NCBI GenBank assembly: GCA_003963075.1
Contig: RXJV01000057.1
Location: 1 to 64,000, forward strand
DNA: 64,000 nucleotides
Source: Burkholderiales bacterium
GTDB taxonomy: Bacteria > Pseudomonadota > Gammaproteobacteria > Burkholderiales > Burkholderiaceae_C
Direction of reading: 5' to 3'
Below are positions 8,574 through 19,094 of the stretch, in pieces. The translations under genes and the position numbers were made by a program. Position 1 is the stretch's first letter; every line of letters starts with the position of its first letter. The notes under the pieces were generated by a model. That model was not told where the DNA came from. It did not search any database and saw only the letters and a list, made by a program, of their open reading frames with translations.

Positions 8574-11500
8574 TCAGCCCAGGGCCTTGCGCGCGTTCTG
8601 GAACATCTTCAGCCAGGGGCTGTGCTGCGAACGGTCGCCCGAGGTCCAGCTCATCTGCACATTGCGGAACACGCGCTCCGGGTGCGGCATCAGCGCCGTG
8701 AAGCGGCCGTCGGCCGTGGTCACTGAGGTCAGGCCGCCGGGGCTGCCGTTCGGGTTGAAGGGGTAGGCCTCGGTGGGCTGGCCGTGGTGGTCGACGAAGC
8801 GCATCGCGGCAATGACCTTTGCGGCATCCCCCTGCCGCGCGAAGTTCGCGAAACCTTCGCCATGCGCCACCGCGATCGGCAGGCGGCTGCCGGCCATGCC
8901 GCGGAAGAACACGCTCGGCGACTCCAGCACCTCGACCAGCGACAGCCGGGCTTCGTACTGTTCGCTCTGGTTGCGCGTGAAGCGCGGCCAGGCGTCGGCA
9001 CCCGGGATGATGGGCGCGAGCGCCGCCAGCATCTGGCAGCCGTTGCACACACCCAGGGCCAGCGTGTCCGGGCGGGCGAAGAAGGCGCGGAACTGATCCG
9101 TGAGCACCGGATTGAACATGATGGAGCGCGCCCAGCCCTCGCCGGCGCCCAGCGTGTCGCCATAGCTGAAGCCGCCGCAGGCGACGAAGGCCGCGAAGCC
9201 GTCCAGCGTGACCGCGCCCGACTGCAGGTCGCTCATGTGCACGTCGAAGCTCTCGAAGCCACCGAGCGCCATCGCATAGGCCATCTCGACATGCGAGTTG
9301 ACGCCCTGCTCGCGCAGGATGGCCACCTTGGGCCGCGCGCCGGTGATGAAGGCCGGGGCTTGCGGCGTGAACGTCAGGTGCACGTGCAGGCCCGGGTCAC
9401 CGGGCCGGCCGGCCGCCGCATGCTCGGCATCGGCGCCGGCCGGGTTGTCGCGCAACTGCGCAATGCGCCAGCTCACCTCGTCCCAGGCCTGCTGCAAGGC
9501 CGTCAGGTCGGCCCCGAAGACCTTCTTCGCATCGCGCCAGACTTCCATCTGCCGGTTGGCATTCGGCTTGGCCACCACATGCGCATGCTTCGAGAGGCCA
9601 TGCGCGCGCAGCACCTGCATCACTGCGTCGCGGTCGGCGGCGCGGACCTGGATCAGCGCGCCCAGCTCCTCGGCGAACAGTGCGCGCAGCGTCAGCTCGT
9701 CGCGGCGGCCGCTGACCTGGGCGGCCCAGTTCTTCGAGTCGCCGGTGTCGGCGCGGCTGTCGCTGATGCCGTCGCCTTCGGTGATCAGCAGGTCGATGTT
9801 CAGGCTCAGGCCGGTCTGGCCGGCGAAGGCCATCTCGCAAGCCGCCGCCCACAGGCCACCGTCGGAACGGTCGTGGTAGGCCAGCAGCTTGCCTGCGGCG
9901 CGCAGTTCGTTGATCGCGCTGACCAGCGCCACCAGCTGCTGAGGATCGTCCAGGTCGGGTACGTCGTTGCCGAACTGGTTCAGCGTCTGCGCCAGGATGG
10001 AGCCACCCAGTCGGTGCTTGCCCTGGCCGAGGTCGATCAGGATGGCGCAGGAGTCCTCGCGCTGCCACTCGGGCGTCAGCGTGCCGCGCACGTCGGCAAT
10101 GCTCGCGAACGCGGACACGATCAGCGATACCGGCGCGGTCACCTGTTGGTCGTCCCACTTGGTGCGCATCGACAGCGAATCCTTGCCCACCGGGATGGAC
10201 ACGCCCAGCGCCGGGCACAGCGCCATGCCGACGGCCTTGACGGTGTCGAACAGCGCGGCGTCTTCGCCGGGCTCGCCGCAGGCCGCCATCCAGTTGGCGC
10301 TGAGCTTCACGCGGGGGAGCTCGATGGGTGCGGCCAGCAGGTTGGTGATGGCCTCGGCCACCGCCATGCGGCCCGATGCGGGCGCGTTCACGGACGCCAG
10401 CGGCGTGCGTTCGCCCATGCTCATCGCCTCGCCGGCAAAGCCCTGGAAGTCGGCCAGCGTGACGGCGCAGTCCGCCACCGGCACCTGCCACGGGCCGACC
10501 ATCTGGTCGCGGTGGTTCAGGCCACCCACGGTGCGGTCGCCGATCGTGACGAGGAAGCGCTTGTTGGCCACGGTCGGGTGGCGCAGCACGTCAAAGGCCG
10601 CCTGCTCCAGCTTGACGCCGCTCAGGTCCAGGGTGCCGCCGTCACGGGCGACGCGGGTCACGTTGCGGTGGGTCTTGGGCGGCTTGCCGAGCAGCACGTC
10701 CATCGGCATGTCGATCGGGAACTCGTCGCCATCGGCGAGCTTGAGCTCGCGCGCCTCGATGGCCACGCCGATGACGGCAAACGGGCAGCGCTCGCGCTCG
10801 CAGAAGGACTTGAACAGCTCCAGGCTCTCCGGCGCGATCGCCAGCACGTAGCGCTCCTGGCTCTCGTTGCACCAGATTTCCTTCGGCGCCAGGCCGCTCT
10901 CCTCCAGCGGCACCTTGCGCAGGTCGAAGCGCGCACCGCGGCCGGCGTCGTTCACCAGTTCGGGGAAGGCATTCGAGATGCCGCCGGCGCCCACGTCGTG
11001 GATGGCCAGCACCGGGTTCTCCGGTCCCAGGCCCCAGCAGTGGTTGATGACCTCCTGCGCGCGGCGTTCGATCTCGGGGTTGCCGCGCTGCACCGAGTCG
11101 AAGTCCAGGTCGGCCGTGTTCGTGCCCGCCGCCATCGACGACGCGGCGCCGCCGCCCATGCCAATGCGCATGCCGGGGCCACCGAGCTGGATCAGCAGCG
11201 TGCCGGCGGGGAACTCGATCTTCTTGGTCAGGTCCGAGCGGATGGTGCCCAGGCCGCCCGCGATCATGATGGGCTTGTGATAGCCGCGGCGCACGCCGGC
11301 CACGGTCTGCTCGAAGACGCGGAAGTAGCCGGCCAGGTTCGGGCGACCGAACTCGTTGTTGAAGGCCGCGCCACCGAGCGGGCCGTCGATCATGATCTGC
11401 AGCGCCGACGCGATGTGGGCCGGCTTGCCGACGGGGTTCTGCTCCCAGGGCTCGCTCAAGCCCGGCAGGTGCAGGTTGGACACCGAGAAGCCGGTCAGGC

Positions 11501-12527
11501 CCGCCTTGGGCCGAGAGCCGCGGCCGGTGGCGCCTTCATCGCGGATCTCGCCGCCCGCGCCGGTGGAGGCGCCCGGGTGGGGCGAGATGGCGGTGGGGTG
11601 GTTGTGCGTCTCCACCTTCATCAGCACCTGGGCCTGCTCCGGGCGGGCCACATAGGCCGCGCCCGGCTGCGGCGCCGGCATCCAGCGCTCGATGGCATGG
11701 CCTTCCATCACGGCGGCGTTGTCCGAATAGGCGATCACCGTGTGCTGCGGATTCAGCTTCTCGGTGTTGCGGATCATGCCGAACAGGCTCAGCGGCTGCA
11801 CCTCGCCATCCACCGTGAAGGACGCATTGAAGATCTTGTGCCGGCAGTGCTCGCTGTTGGCCTGCGCGAACATCATCAGCTCGACATCGCTGGGGTTGCG
11901 GCCGAGCTTCTTGAAGTTGGTTTCCAGGTAGTCGATCTCGTCGCCCGACAGCGCCAGGCCGAACTCGACATTGGCCCGCTCCAGCGCGGCGCGGCCCTGG
12001 CCCAGCACGTCGACATGGGCGAGCGGCTCCGCGCTGCGTTCGTCGAACAGGTGCGTGGCGTCCTCGCGGCGGAAGCAGACCGATTCGGTCATGCGGTCGT
12101 GCAGCAGCGCCGCGCAGGCGTGGAGCTCGTCCGCCGTCAGCGGCTTGGCGCCGCCCAGCAGGCCGCCCTTGGTGGCGATGCGGTACTCGACGACGCGCTC
12201 GACGCGCTTCAAGGCCAGGCCACAGTTGCGCGCGATGTCGGTGGCCTTGGACGCCCAGGGGCTCACGGTACCGAAGCGTGGCGTGACGACGACCAGGTCG
12301 CCTTGCGCGTCCACGCCGGCCGGCTCGGCATAGCTGAGCAGGGCCGCAAAACGCTCGCGGGCGGCGCCGTCCAGCGGCGCTTCCGTCCAGACCCAGTGCA
12401 CGGCTCGGGCGCTGATGCCCGTAACGCGGGCGCTGACCCCTTGCAGCCTGACCAGCAGGGCCTGCGCGCGGAAATCGGAAAGGGCGTTGCCGCCCTCGAA
12501 ATGGGTCAGATGCGAGATCAAGGCCAT
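8574..12527 (-). CDS. purL: phosphoribosylformylglycinamidine synthase
   Basis: The 1317-residue enzyme makes FGAM from FGAR, glutamine and ATP in purine synthesis. It has the single-chain large PurL form found in Gram-negative bacteria. An N-terminal PurS-like domain is followed by two AIRS-like synthase halves with [25 protein letters not shown] and [11 protein letters not shown]-terminal class I glutaminase domain carries the nucleophile in VCNGCQML and the PHPER histidine and glutamate. It stands alone, ends at a bidirectional terminator and lies downstream of the helicase gene. Confidence 0.97.
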   Translation of the reverse strand: MALISHLTHFEGGNALSDFRAQALLVRLQGVSARVTGISARAVHWVWTEAPLDGAARERFAALLSYAEPAGVDAQGDLVVVTPRFGTVSPWASKATDIARNCGLALKRVERVVEYRIATKGGLLGGAKPLTADELHACAALLHDRMTESVCFRREDATHLFDERSAEPLAHVDVLGQGRAALERANVEFGLALSGDEIDYLETNFKKLGRNPSDVELMMFAQANSEHCRHKIFNASFTVDGEVQPLSLFGMIRNTEKLNPQHTVIAYSDNAAVMEGHAIERWMPAPQPGAAYVARPEQAQVLMKVETHNHPTAISPHPGASTGAGGEIRDEGATGRGSRPKAGLTGFSVSNLHLPGLSEPWEQNPVGKPAHIASALQIMIDGPLGGAAFNNEFGRPNLAGYFRVFEQTVAGVRRGYHKPIMIAGGLGTIRSDLTKKIEFPAGTLLIQLGGPGMRIGMGGGAASSMAAGTNTADLDFDSVQRGNPEIERRAQEVINHCWGLGPENPVLAIHDVGAGGISNAFPELVNDAGRGARFDLRKVPLEESGLAPKEIWCNESQERYVLAIAPESLELFKSFCERERCPFAVIGVAIEARELKLADGDEFPIDMPMDVLLGKPPKTHRNVTRVARDGGTLDLSGVKLEQAAFDVLRHPTVANKRFLVTIGDRTVGGLNHRDQMVGPWQVPVADCAVTLADFQGFAGEAMSMGERTPLASVNAPASGRMAVAEAITNLLAAPIELPRVKLSANWMAACGEPGEDAALFDTVKAVGMALCPALGVSIPVGKDSLSMRTKWDDQQVTAPVSLIVSAFASIADVRGTLTPEWQREDSCAILIDLGQGKHRLGGSILAQTLNQFGNDVPDLDDPQQLVALVSAINELRAAGKLLAYHDRSDGGLWAAACEMAFAGQTGLSLNIDLLITEGDGISDSRADTGDSKNWAAQVSGRRDELTLRALFAEELGALIQVRAADRDAVMQVLRAHGLSKHAHVVAKPNANRQMEVWRDAKKVFGADLTALQQAWDEVSWRIAQLRDNPAGADAEHAAAGRPGDPGLHVHLTFTPQAPAFITGARPKVAILREQGVNSHVEMAYAMALGGFESFDVHMSDLQSGAVTLDGFAAFVACGGFSYGDTLGAGEGWARSIMFNPVLTDQFRAFFARPDTLALGVCNGCQMLAALAPIIPGADAWPRFTRNQSEQYEARLSLVEVLESPSVFFRGMAGSRLPIAVAHGEGFANFARQGDAAKVIAAMRFVDHHGQPTEAYPFNPNGSPGGLTSVTTADGRFTALMPHPERVFRNVQMSWTSGDRSQHSPWLKMFQNARKALG

Positions 12528-12655
12528 GGAATCCGGGGAGCTGGGCGCGGCTCAAGCGCGCGGTTCGCGAGGGGCGACGCCCCGGGGAACGGGCGCCGCA
12601 GGCGGACCCGGATTCTACTCAGCCCCCCTGGTGCCGGGCCCTTGGCTCGCGGCGA

Positions 12656-14341
12656 TCAGCGGCCGAAGCCGCCCTTGCGCGGGCCGCCCGGGCCGCGACG
12701 ATCGCCGCCGAAGGACGGCCGGTCGCCACCGAAGCTGGGCTTGCCGCCACCGTGGAAGGGGCGGTCGCCACGCGGCTGGAAGCCACGGTCATCGCGGGGC
12801 TGGAACTCACGCGGCTGGAAGCCGTCGCGGTTCTGGAAGCCACGATCCTCACGCGGCTGGAAGCCACGCGGCTCGCCGCGCGGCACGAAGCCCTGGCCTT
12901 CACCCCGCGGGGCGAAGCCACGGTCCTGACGCGGCTGGAAGCCCCGCTCGTCACGGCCCTGGAAGCCGCGATCTTCACCACGCGGCGCAAGGCCGCGGTC
13001 AGGGCCTTGGCCGAAGGGCTTGCCGCCGCCATGGTGAGGCCGGCCACCGCCATAGCCCCCCTCGTCGCGGCGGAAGCTCTTGTTGCCGAAGCCCGGGCGG
13101 CCGCCACCGAAGTGGCCGCGGTCGCCGCGGTCGAAGCCCTGGCCCGCCGGGCGCGGCGGGAAGATGCGCGGCTCCTGGCTCTTGGGCTCCAGGCCGGCGA
13201 TCTGCGAGACCGGGATGGTCTGCGTCGTGAACTGCTGGATGCGGCGGATCATCGACACGTCCTCGCGCAGGCCCAGCGTGATCGCCAGGCCCTGGCGGCC
13301 GGCGCGGCCGGTGCGGCCGATGCGGTGCACATAGTCCTCGGCCTTCATCGGCAGGCCGTAGTTGATGACGTGGCTGATGGTCGGCACGTCGATGCCGCGG
13401 GCCGCGACGTCGGTGGCCACCAGCACCTTCAGGTCGCCGCGGCGCAGGCCCATCAGCACGCGGTTGCGCTTGCCTTGCGGCATCGCGCCGTGCAGCGGAG
13501 CCACCGCGTGGCCGATCTCGGCCAGGCGCTCGGCCAGCCAGTCGGCATCGCGCTGGGTGCTGGTGAAGACCACGGCCTGGTCCAGCTCGGGCGCGGCCAG
13601 GATGGACTCCAGCAGCTGGTCCTTGTGGTGGGGGTTGTCGGCCCAGTGCAGGCGCTGCTCGATGTTCTCGTGCGTCTCGGTGTGCGAGGCGACCTCGATG
13701 CGCTGCGGTTCCTTCAGCAGCTGCTGCGCCAGGCGGCCGACGTGGCCGGCGAAGGTGGCGCTGAACATCACGGTCTGCTTGGTGTCGGGCGTGTGGCTGG
13801 TGACGACATTGATGTCGTCGATGAAGCCCATGTCCAGCATACGGTCGGCTTCGTCCAGCACCAGCATCTCGACATTGCTCAGCACGCACTTGCCGCTGGC
13901 CAGGTGGTCCAGCAGGCGGCCGGGCGTGGCGATCAGGATGTCCAGCGGGCCAGTCAGCTGGCGAATCTGCAGCGGGTAGGGCATGCCGCCCAGCACGGTG
14001 GCGACCTTCAGGCCGGGGATGTGGCGGCCATAGGTCTGCGCCGCCTTGGCGACCTGCATCGCCAGCTCACGGGTGGGGGCCAGCACCAGCACGCGCGGGC
14101 CGTAGATCACACCCTTCTCGCGGCGCTTGGTGTTGTCGCCGCGGGCGGCGAGGATCTTCTCCAGCGCGGGCAGGATGAAGGCGGCGGTCTTGCCCGAGCC
14201 GGTGCGCGACGAGACCATCAGGTCCTTGTTCGCGAGGGCGGCAGGGATGGCTTGGGCCTGCACATCGGTGGCGTTCTCGTAGCCGGAATCCTTGACGGCT
14301 TGCAGCACGGCAGGGCTCAGGCCCAGGGTCTCGAAACTCAT
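12656..14341 (-). CDS. rhlE: DEAD-box RNA helicase, RhlE-like, with RG-rich tail
   Basis: The 561-residue helicase has all core motifs: the Q motif (FETLGLSPAVL), SSRTGSGKT, VLDEADRMLD, SAT and HRIGRTGRAGR. The core ends near residue 385. The remaining 175 or so residues are low-complexity, rich in R, G, F, Q and P, with many copies of RGF and FQPR, and probably disordered and RNA-binding. Such helicases act in ribosome assembly and mRNA turnover, often in the cold. I prefer the ATG at 14341 over a TTG five codons upstream. The gene has a long structured leader. Confidence 0.9.
   Translation of the reverse strand: MSFETLGLSPAVLQAVKDSGYENATDVQAQAIPAALANKDLMVSSRTGSGKTAAFILPALEKILAARGDNTKRREKGVIYGPRVLVLAPTRELAMQVAKAAQTYGRHIPGLKVATVLGGMPYPLQIRQLTGPLDILIATPGRLLDHLASGKCVLSNVEMLVLDEADRMLDMGFIDDINVVTSHTPDTKQTVMFSATFAGHVGRLAQQLLKEPQRIEVASHTETHENIEQRLHWADNPHHKDQLLESILAAPELDQAVVFTSTQRDADWLAERLAEIGHAVAPLHGAMPQGKRNRVLMGLRRGDLKVLVATDVAARGIDVPTISHVINYGLPMKAEDYVHRIGRTGRAGRQGLAITLGLREDVSMIRRIQQFTTQTIPVSQIAGLEPKSQEPRIFPPRPAGQGFDRGDRGHFGGGRPGFGNKSFRRDEGGYGGGRPHHGGGKPFGQGPDRGLAPRGEDRGFQGRDERGFQPRQDRGFAPRGEGQGFVPRGEPRGFQPREDRGFQNRDGFQPREFQPRDDRGFQPRGDRPFHGGGKPSFGGDRPSFGGDRRGPGGPRKGGFGR
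12755..13000 (-). repeat. degenerate in-frame repeats in helicase tail
   Basis: About 240 bases encode repeated short units of the form D-R-G-F-Q-P-R, with variants such as RGFAPRGE and FQNRDG. At the DNA level the unit reads roughly CGCGGCTGGAAGCC on the plus strand. This repetition could allow length change by slippage or recombination. It codes for the disordered tail of the RhlE-like helicase. Confidence 0.75.
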
Positions 14342-14402
14342 CGTTCGTTCTTTCAATCGTTCATCTCGCCGCGCGGGCCCAGCACAGGCACAAAGCGCGG
14401 CG

Positions 14403-14426
14403 CCGAGGGGCGTAACCGCCCTTCGG
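14403..14426 (-). promoter_or_regulatory. hairpin in leader of helicase mRNA
   Basis: CCGAGGGGCG and CGCCCTTCGG form a ten-pair stem with one wobble and a four-base loop. It lies about 60-85 bases before the helicase start codon, within the predicted untranslated leader. A role in autoregulation or cold control is inferred, since RNA helicase leaders are often regulated this way. Confidence 0.4.
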
Positions 14427-14628
14427 AATCACAAAAGTCGCTGGCAGAGAGATCAGCTCGCGTCGTGCGGCTCGGGCAAGTACTTCAGCCCGGGTGCGGC
14501 GCGGGGGAACAGTCAGTCAAAGCGACGGCTTCATCGCCGCCGACCGATCCGTTGCAGGAGTCCGATACGAAGGATCGAACGAGGTCAGAGGAGACGTTTC
14601 ACACCCGGGTGTCCCGGGCGAGGCCCTG

Positions 14629-14657
14629 ACTGTAGCACCGATCAGGGTTTTCACCAA
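14629..14657 (-). promoter_or_regulatory. candidate sigma-70 promoter for the helicase gene
   Basis: On the minus strand TTGGTG (14657-14652) and TACAGT (14634-14629) are separated by 17 bases. Transcription would begin near 14622 and give a leader of about 280 bases before the helicase ATG. No other good promoter was seen in the 327-base gap, which otherwise holds no convincing gene. Confidence 0.45.
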
Positions 14658-14668
14658 AGCGGCAGATG

Positions 14669-16426
14669 TCACAAGCGCTCGGCATCCAGCCAGCCGCGCA
14701 GGCTGTTGAAGAAGGCCAGGCCCTCGGCACGCGCCAGCTCCGCCTTCGGCAGACGCGCCTCCCGCAGGCGCCCTTGCGCGAGCAGCTCGGCCCGCAGCAC
14801 CCCGGGCAGCAGGCCGCAGGCCACCGGCGGCGTCAACCAATGCCCGTCGAGCTGCACGGCGAGGTTGCCGAAGCTGCATTCGGTCAGTTCGCCCGCCTCG
14901 TTCCAGAGGATCACATCGAAGGCATCCGACGGTTTGTCGAAGCCCGCATAGGCCTCGCGGCGGGTCGTCTTGTGGACCAGGAATTCGGCGCCCGGGCCGA
15001 GCGTCGCGATCGGCCGGTCGGCCAGCGCCAGCCGCACCGGGCCGGTCGTCGGCGTGAAGGGCACCAAGCTGTGTTCGAGGCGCCCCTGGGCGTCACAGCT
15101 CAGGCGCAGGCGCCACCTGCCCTGGGCGTGCAGCCTTCCCAGCTCAAGCAGGCGGGCCTTCGCCTCGGCCAGCGAGAAGCGCAGCCCGAAGTGACGCGCG
15201 GTGCGCTGCATGCGCGCCAGGTGCGCCTCGCCGCGCACCGCCACGCCGTGGTCGAGCAGCAGCGTCTCCAGCGCCGCCACCGGCGCCTCGGCGCGCGCCA
15301 GGAAGCGCGACTTCGCGCGCCATTCGGCGATCTCGGCGGCGGGCTCGCTGTCCAGCGTGATCGCACTGCCCAGCCCGGCCCGCAGCCGGCCGCCCTCGAA
15401 CTCGACGGTGCGGATCGGCACGTTGAAGGTCGCCACGCCGCCGGGCTGGATCAGGCCGAGGGCGCCGCAGTACCAGCCGCGCGGCGTGAGCTCCAGCTCG
15501 CGGATGATTTGCGTGGCCCGGAACTTGGGCGCGCCCGTGACCGATCCGCACGGGAAGAGCGCCGCGAAGGCGTCTGCCAGCGTGAGCCCGGCGCGGCTCA
15601 CCGCAGTGACCGTGGACGTCATCTGCCAGACCGTGGGCAGGGCATGCAGCTCAAAGAGGCGCGGCACCCGCACCGAGCCGAGCTGCGCGACGCGGCTGAG
15701 GTCGTTGCGCAGCAGGTCCACGATCATCAGGTTCTCGGCCCTCTCCTTCTCGCTGGTGCGCAGATGGGCCTGGGCGGCTTCGTCCGCGACGCGGTCCCGG
15801 CCCCGCGGCGCGGTGCCTTTCATCGGCTGGGCGGCCAGCAGCCAGCTCGCCTTGGCACCGGGCACGGGCCGCCAGTCGAAGAACAGCTCGGGCGACACGC
15901 TGGCCACACCCGCCTCGCGCAGGAACAGGCAGAAGCCACCCGGCTGGCTGGCGTGCAGCGCGAAGAACAGCTGCGCCGGGTCAAGCCCCGGGGCGTCGGC
16001 CTGCAGCCGCGTCGTCAGATTGACCTGGTAGCAGTCGCCGGCGCGGATGTAGTCGCGGATGCACTCGATGGCCGGCGTCGCGTCGGGCTCGCCATCGCGC
16101 CAGCCGAGCAGGCCGGTGTAGGCCGCCACAGGCTCCGGCCAGGGCTCGGGCGGCACGTCGTAGACGGCGAACTCGGCCAGTGGCGCCGCGGCTCTGTGCG
16201 TCGACAGCGCCGGGTCCAAGGCGGCAGCGGCCTCGTAGCGCAGGCCGCCCAGCACCCAGGCACCCGCCCGCGCCGCAGCCTCGGCTGAAGCGATGACGGC
16301 GCGCAGCTCATCCGCGTGGCCAGCCCTCAGCCAGCGCGACGGCGGCGCCCGCCAGCAGCCGCGCAGGCGCTCCCCGTCCTCACGAGAGAGGGGGTGGCGG
16401 GGGAAGTCGAAGGCGGCGTGCAGCAC
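14669..16426 (-). CDS. pabB: aminodeoxychorismate synthase component I fused to aminodeoxychorismate lyase
   Basis: This 585-residue fusion covers two steps of p-aminobenzoate synthesis for folate. The N-terminal two thirds is a PabB chorismate-binding domain with GDCYQVNLT, PMKGTAPRG, ERAENLMIVDLLRNDL and CGSVTGAPK. The last third, from about residue 390, is a class IV aminotransferase-type PabC with the lysine in VHKTTRR and the ECSFGNLAV motif. The start is a GTG at 16426 without a clear ribosome binding site, so the exact N-terminus is uncertain. The glutaminase partner PabA is not in the window. Confidence 0.9.
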   Translation of the reverse strand: MLHAAFDFPRHPLSREDGERLRGCWRAPPSRWLRAGHADELRAVIASAEAAARAGAWVLGGLRYEAAAALDPALSTHRAAAPLAEFAVYDVPPEPWPEPVAAYTGLLGWRDGEPDATPAIECIRDYIRAGDCYQVNLTTRLQADAPGLDPAQLFFALHASQPGGFCLFLREAGVASVSPELFFDWRPVPGAKASWLLAAQPMKGTAPRGRDRVADEAAQAHLRTSEKERAENLMIVDLLRNDLSRVAQLGSVRVPRLFELHALPTVWQMTSTVTAVSRAGLTLADAFAALFPCGSVTGAPKFRATQIIRELELTPRGWYCGALGLIQPGGVATFNVPIRTVEFEGGRLRAGLGSAITLDSEPAAEIAEWRAKSRFLARAEAPVAALETLLLDHGVAVRGEAHLARMQRTARHFGLRFSLAEAKARLLELGRLHAQGRWRLRLSCDAQGRLEHSLVPFTPTTGPVRLALADRPIATLGPGAEFLVHKTTRREAYAGFDKPSDAFDVILWNEAGELTECSFGNLAVQLDGHWLTPPVACGLLPGVLRAELLAQGRLREARLPKAELARAEGLAFFNSLRGWLDAERL

Positions 16427-16437
16427 GCGCGCCTCGA

Positions 16438-16857
16438 TCAGAACGGCGTCAAGGCGCTGGTCGGCTGGCAGCCCTTGTCGTCGCCGACGTCGGACCGGAC
16501 GCAGACTGCGTAGGACTCACCGCTCAACGTCCGCTGCGCAGAGCCACCTGTGGGCAAGCCGATCCATTCCACCTGCAGTTCGATAGCGCCTGCTTTGTTC
16601 ATGTGACCGTCCACGATGCGGAAGCCACATCGTCCCGTGTCCGATTTCAGGCAGAACAGGTCGATCCTGCGCGTCGCCGAGGCGGCGGCGTAAGAGCCTT
16701 CCCAGTTGCGCCGGCCCTCGACGCGGACCGTCTTCGTGACGAGTCGATTCGATATCGACTCCGACGACTTGGCCGAGGGAGCTGACGGCTGGTCAGCCGA
16801 GGCAGGCACGGCAAGCGCCGCGGCAAGCGTCAGAGCCCAGAGCATTCCCTTGCTCAT
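16438..16857 (-). CDS. small exported protein of unknown function
   Basis: This 139-residue protein begins with a signal peptide ([21 protein letters not shown]), so the mature part of about 118 residues should be periplasmic. It has four cysteines (in FCLK, RCGF, AVCV and KGCQ) that could form two disulfides. I do not recognise a family. Its start overlaps the orn stop (ATGA), so it is probably co-transcribed with orn and perhaps translationally coupled. Confidence 0.65.
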   Translation of the reverse strand: MSKGMLWALTLAAALAVPASADQPSAPSAKSSESISNRLVTKTVRVEGRRNWEGSYAAASATRRIDLFCLKSDTGRCGFRIVDGHMNKAGAIELQVEWIGLPTGGSAQRTLSGESYAVCVRSDVGDDKGCQPTSALTPF

Positions 16858-17414
16858 GCCAGATTCAGGAAGTTGGTGCGGTAGTGGATCAGCTCGTCGA
16901 TGGACTCGTGAATGTCGGCCAGCGCCGTGTGGGCCTGGGCCTTCTTGAAGCCCTCCAGCGCGGCGGGCTTCCAGCGCTTGGCGAGTTCCTTCAAGGTCGA
17001 GACATCAAGGTTGCGGTAGTGGAAGAAGTCTTCCAGCTCGGGCATGTAGTTGGCGAGGAAACGGCGGTCCTGGCAGATGCTGTTGCCGCACATCGGGCTC
17101 TTGCCCTTGGGCACGTGCTGTTTCAGGAAGGCGATGGTCTGGACCGCGGCTTCAGCCTCGGAAATGGTCGAGGCCTTAACGCGGTCGATCAGACCGCTCC
17201 TGCCATGGGTGCCCTTGTTCCAGGCGTCCATGGCGTCCAGCGTCGCGTCGCTCTGGTGCACCGCGAACACGGGGCCTTCGACGCGCTGGTTGAGGTTGGC
17301 ATCGGTGACGACGACGGCGATCTCGATGATGCGGTCCTTGTCGGGGTAGAGGCCCGTCATCTCAAGGTCGATCCAGATCAGGTTGTTGTCGCTCAGGGGC
17401 AGGGTGTCGGACAT
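16854..17414 (-). CDS. orn: oligoribonuclease
   Basis: The 186-residue 3'-5' exonuclease finishes RNA decay by cutting 2-5 nucleotide fragments, including pGpG from cyclic-di-GMP. DEDDh motifs are visible: WIDLEMTGL at the start, a central [11 protein letters not shown], and [11 protein letters not shown] near the end. Length matches the family. It is divergent from the M48 protease gene, with 48 bases between them. Confidence 0.95.
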   Translation of the reverse strand: MSDTLPLSDNNLIWIDLEMTGLYPDKDRIIEIAVVVTDANLNQRVEGPVFAVHQSDATLDAMDAWNKGTHGRSGLIDRVKASTISEAEAAVQTIAFLKQHVPKGKSPMCGNSICQDRRFLANYMPELEDFFHYRNLDVSTLKELAKRWKPAALEGFKKAQAHTALADIHESIDELIHYRTNFLNLA

Positions 17415-17462
17415 GGTGGGCTCGCAGAAGTGGCTGAATTCTCGCAGCCTAAACTCGGGCCC

Positions 17463-18749
17463 ATGTCCGCCACGCTGCTGTCCATCGCGTTCGCGCTCGC
17501 GCTCGCCATCTCCACCCTCGTCAAGTTCTGGCTGTCAACACGCCAGATCCGCCATGTCGCCGCCCACCGCGGCCTGGTGCCGCCTGCCTTTGCCGGCCGC
17601 GTGACGCTGTCGGCCCACCAAAAGGCGGCCGACTACACGGTGGCCCGCGCTCGCTTCGGCCTGCTGGCCCTGGCCTTCAACGCGGCCGTGCTGCTGGGCT
17701 GGACCCTGCTGGGCGGCCTGGACGCACTGAACGGCTGGCTGCTCAACGCCAGCCAGTCCTGGCCGCCGGGCTGGCCGGTGCTGGGCTATCCGCTGGGCTA
17801 CCAATTGGCCCTGGTGGCGGGCTTTATGCTGATCAGCTCGCTGCTGGACCTGCCGTGGGAGCTGTGGTCCACCTTTCGCATCGAGCAGGCCTTCGGCTTC
17901 AACCGCACCACCCTCAAGCTGTTCGCTGCCGACCTGGCCAAGGGCCTGCTCGTGGGCGTGTTGCTCGGGCTGCCCATCGTCGCGCTGATCCTGTGGCTGA
18001 TGGGCGCCGCCGGCCCGCGCTGGTGGCTCTGGGCCTGGGGCGCATGGATGGGTTTCCAGTTGCTCATCATGGTGCTCTACCCGACCCTGATCGCGCCGCT
18101 GTTCAACAAGTTCGAGCCGCTGACCGACACCGCGCTGAAGGAGCGCGTCGAGCGCCTGATGGCCCGCTGCGGCTTCTCGGCCAAGGGCCTCTTCGTGATG
18201 GACGGCAGCCGCCGCTCGGCCCATGGCAATGCCTACTTCAGCGGCTTCGGGCCGGCCAAGCGCGTGGTGTTCTTCGACACGCTGCTGGCCAAGCTCGATG
18301 GCGCCGAGGTCGAGGCCGTGCTGGCGCATGAGCTGGGCCACTTCAAGCACCGCCACATCACCAAGCGCATCGTGCTGAGCTTTGCGCTCAGCCTCGCCGG
18401 CTTTGCGCTGCTGGGCTGGCTGGCACAACAGCCGGCCTTCTACCTGGGGCTGGGTGTGCGCCCGTCGCTGGCGGCGCCGAACGATGCGCTCGCGCTGCTG
18501 CTCTTTCTGCTGGCGGGCCCGGTGTTCGGCTTCTTCGTCACGCCGGTGGCCAGCCATTTCTCGCGCCGCGACGAATTCCAGGCCGACGCCTTCGCCCGCG
18601 CCCAGGCCAGCGGTGCCGACCTGTCCTCGGCCCTGCTGAAGCTGCACGAGGACAATGCCGGCACGCTGACGCCCGACCCGGTCTACGCGCGCTTCTACTA
18701 CTCGCACCCGCCGGCGGCCGAACGCCTTGCCGCCCTGGCTGCTCCGTGA
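17463..18749 (+). CDS. M48 family membrane metallopeptidase (Ste24-like)
   Basis: The 428-residue protein is a multi-helix membrane zinc protease of the Ste24/CAAX prenyl protease 1 type. An N-terminal M48_N helical region is followed by the catalytic HELGH (H289, E290, H293) and a downstream glutamate in [10 protein letters not shown] bacterial role in membrane protein quality control is inferred, since no prenylated substrates are expected. I chose the ATG at 17463; the longer open frame upstream lies inside orn. It heads a plus-strand run with pterin dehydratase, rsgA and a DUF3047 gene. Confidence 0.87.
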   Translation: MSATLLSIAFALALAISTLVKFWLSTRQIRHVAAHRGLVPPAFAGRVTLSAHQKAADYTVARARFGLLALAFNAAVLLGWTLLGGLDALNGWLLNASQSWPPGWPVLGYPLGYQLALVAGFMLISSLLDLPWELWSTFRIEQAFGFNRTTLKLFAADLAKGLLVGVLLGLPIVALILWLMGAAGPRWWLWAWGAWMGFQLLIMVLYPTLIAPLFNKFEPLTDTALKERVERLMARCGFSAKGLFVMDGSRRSAHGNAYFSGFGPAKRVVFFDTLLAKLDGAEVEAVLAHELGHFKHRHITKRIVLSFALSLAGFALLGWLAQQPAFYLGLGVRPSLAAPNDALALLLFLLAGPVFGFFVTPVASHFSRRDEFQADAFARAQASGADLSSALLKLHEDNAGTLTPDPVYARFYYSHPPAAERLAALAAP

Positions 18750-18758
18750 ACACCCCGC

Positions 18759-19094
18759 ATGAATGATCTGCTGCTTGCCCACTGTGACCCCAAGGCCCCG
18801 CTGCTGGATGCCGACACGCGCGCCCGCGTGCTGGCCAGCCTGCCCGGCTGGTTGCCGGATGCCGAGGCCAAGCTGATCGGCCGGCGCTTCGGCTTCGACA
18901 ACTTCTACCAGGTCATGGCCTTCGTGAACGCGGTGGCCGAGATCGCGCATGCCCAGGATCACCATCCCGAGATGCTGGTCGGCTACAACGCATGCACGGT
19001 CAGCTACACCACGCATTCGCGCGACGGTCTGACCCTGAATGACGCGATCTGCGCGGCCCAGGTGAGCGCGCTGCCCGAAGCGTCGGCTGCATGA
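18759..19094 (+). CDS. phhB: pterin-4a-carbinolamine dehydratase
   Basis: The 111-residue protein carries the PCD active-site pattern: FNFY-like FDNFYQVMAF, HHPEM, a tyrosine and cysteine spacing, then YTTHSRDGLTLND. It dehydrates 4a-hydroxytetrahydropterin to recycle the cofactor of phenylalanine hydroxylase, and in bacteria may also act in other pterin pathways. No phenylalanine hydroxylase gene is in the window. It starts ten bases after the protease gene and overlaps rsgA by four bases. Confidence 0.9.
   Translation: MNDLLLAHCDPKAPLLDADTRARVLASLPGWLPDAEAKLIGRRFGFDNFYQVMAFVNAVAEIAHAQDHHPEMLVGYNACTVSYTTHSRDGLTLNDAICAAQVSALPEASAA

Noticed and set aside
8784-12929. 1381-residue open frame on the plus strand opposite purL
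   Set aside because: It runs antisense to an unmistakable purL, and its product is histidine-, arginine- and alanine-rich low-complexity sequence, as expected from GC-rich codon positions.
12752-14629. 625-residue open frame opposite the helicase gene
   Set aside because: Antisense to a helicase with all motifs; the product is alanine- and histidine-rich and unlike a real protein.
14494-14709. 71-residue open frame upstream of the helicase gene
   Set aside because: It overlaps the predicted promoter and leader and has no recognisable features.
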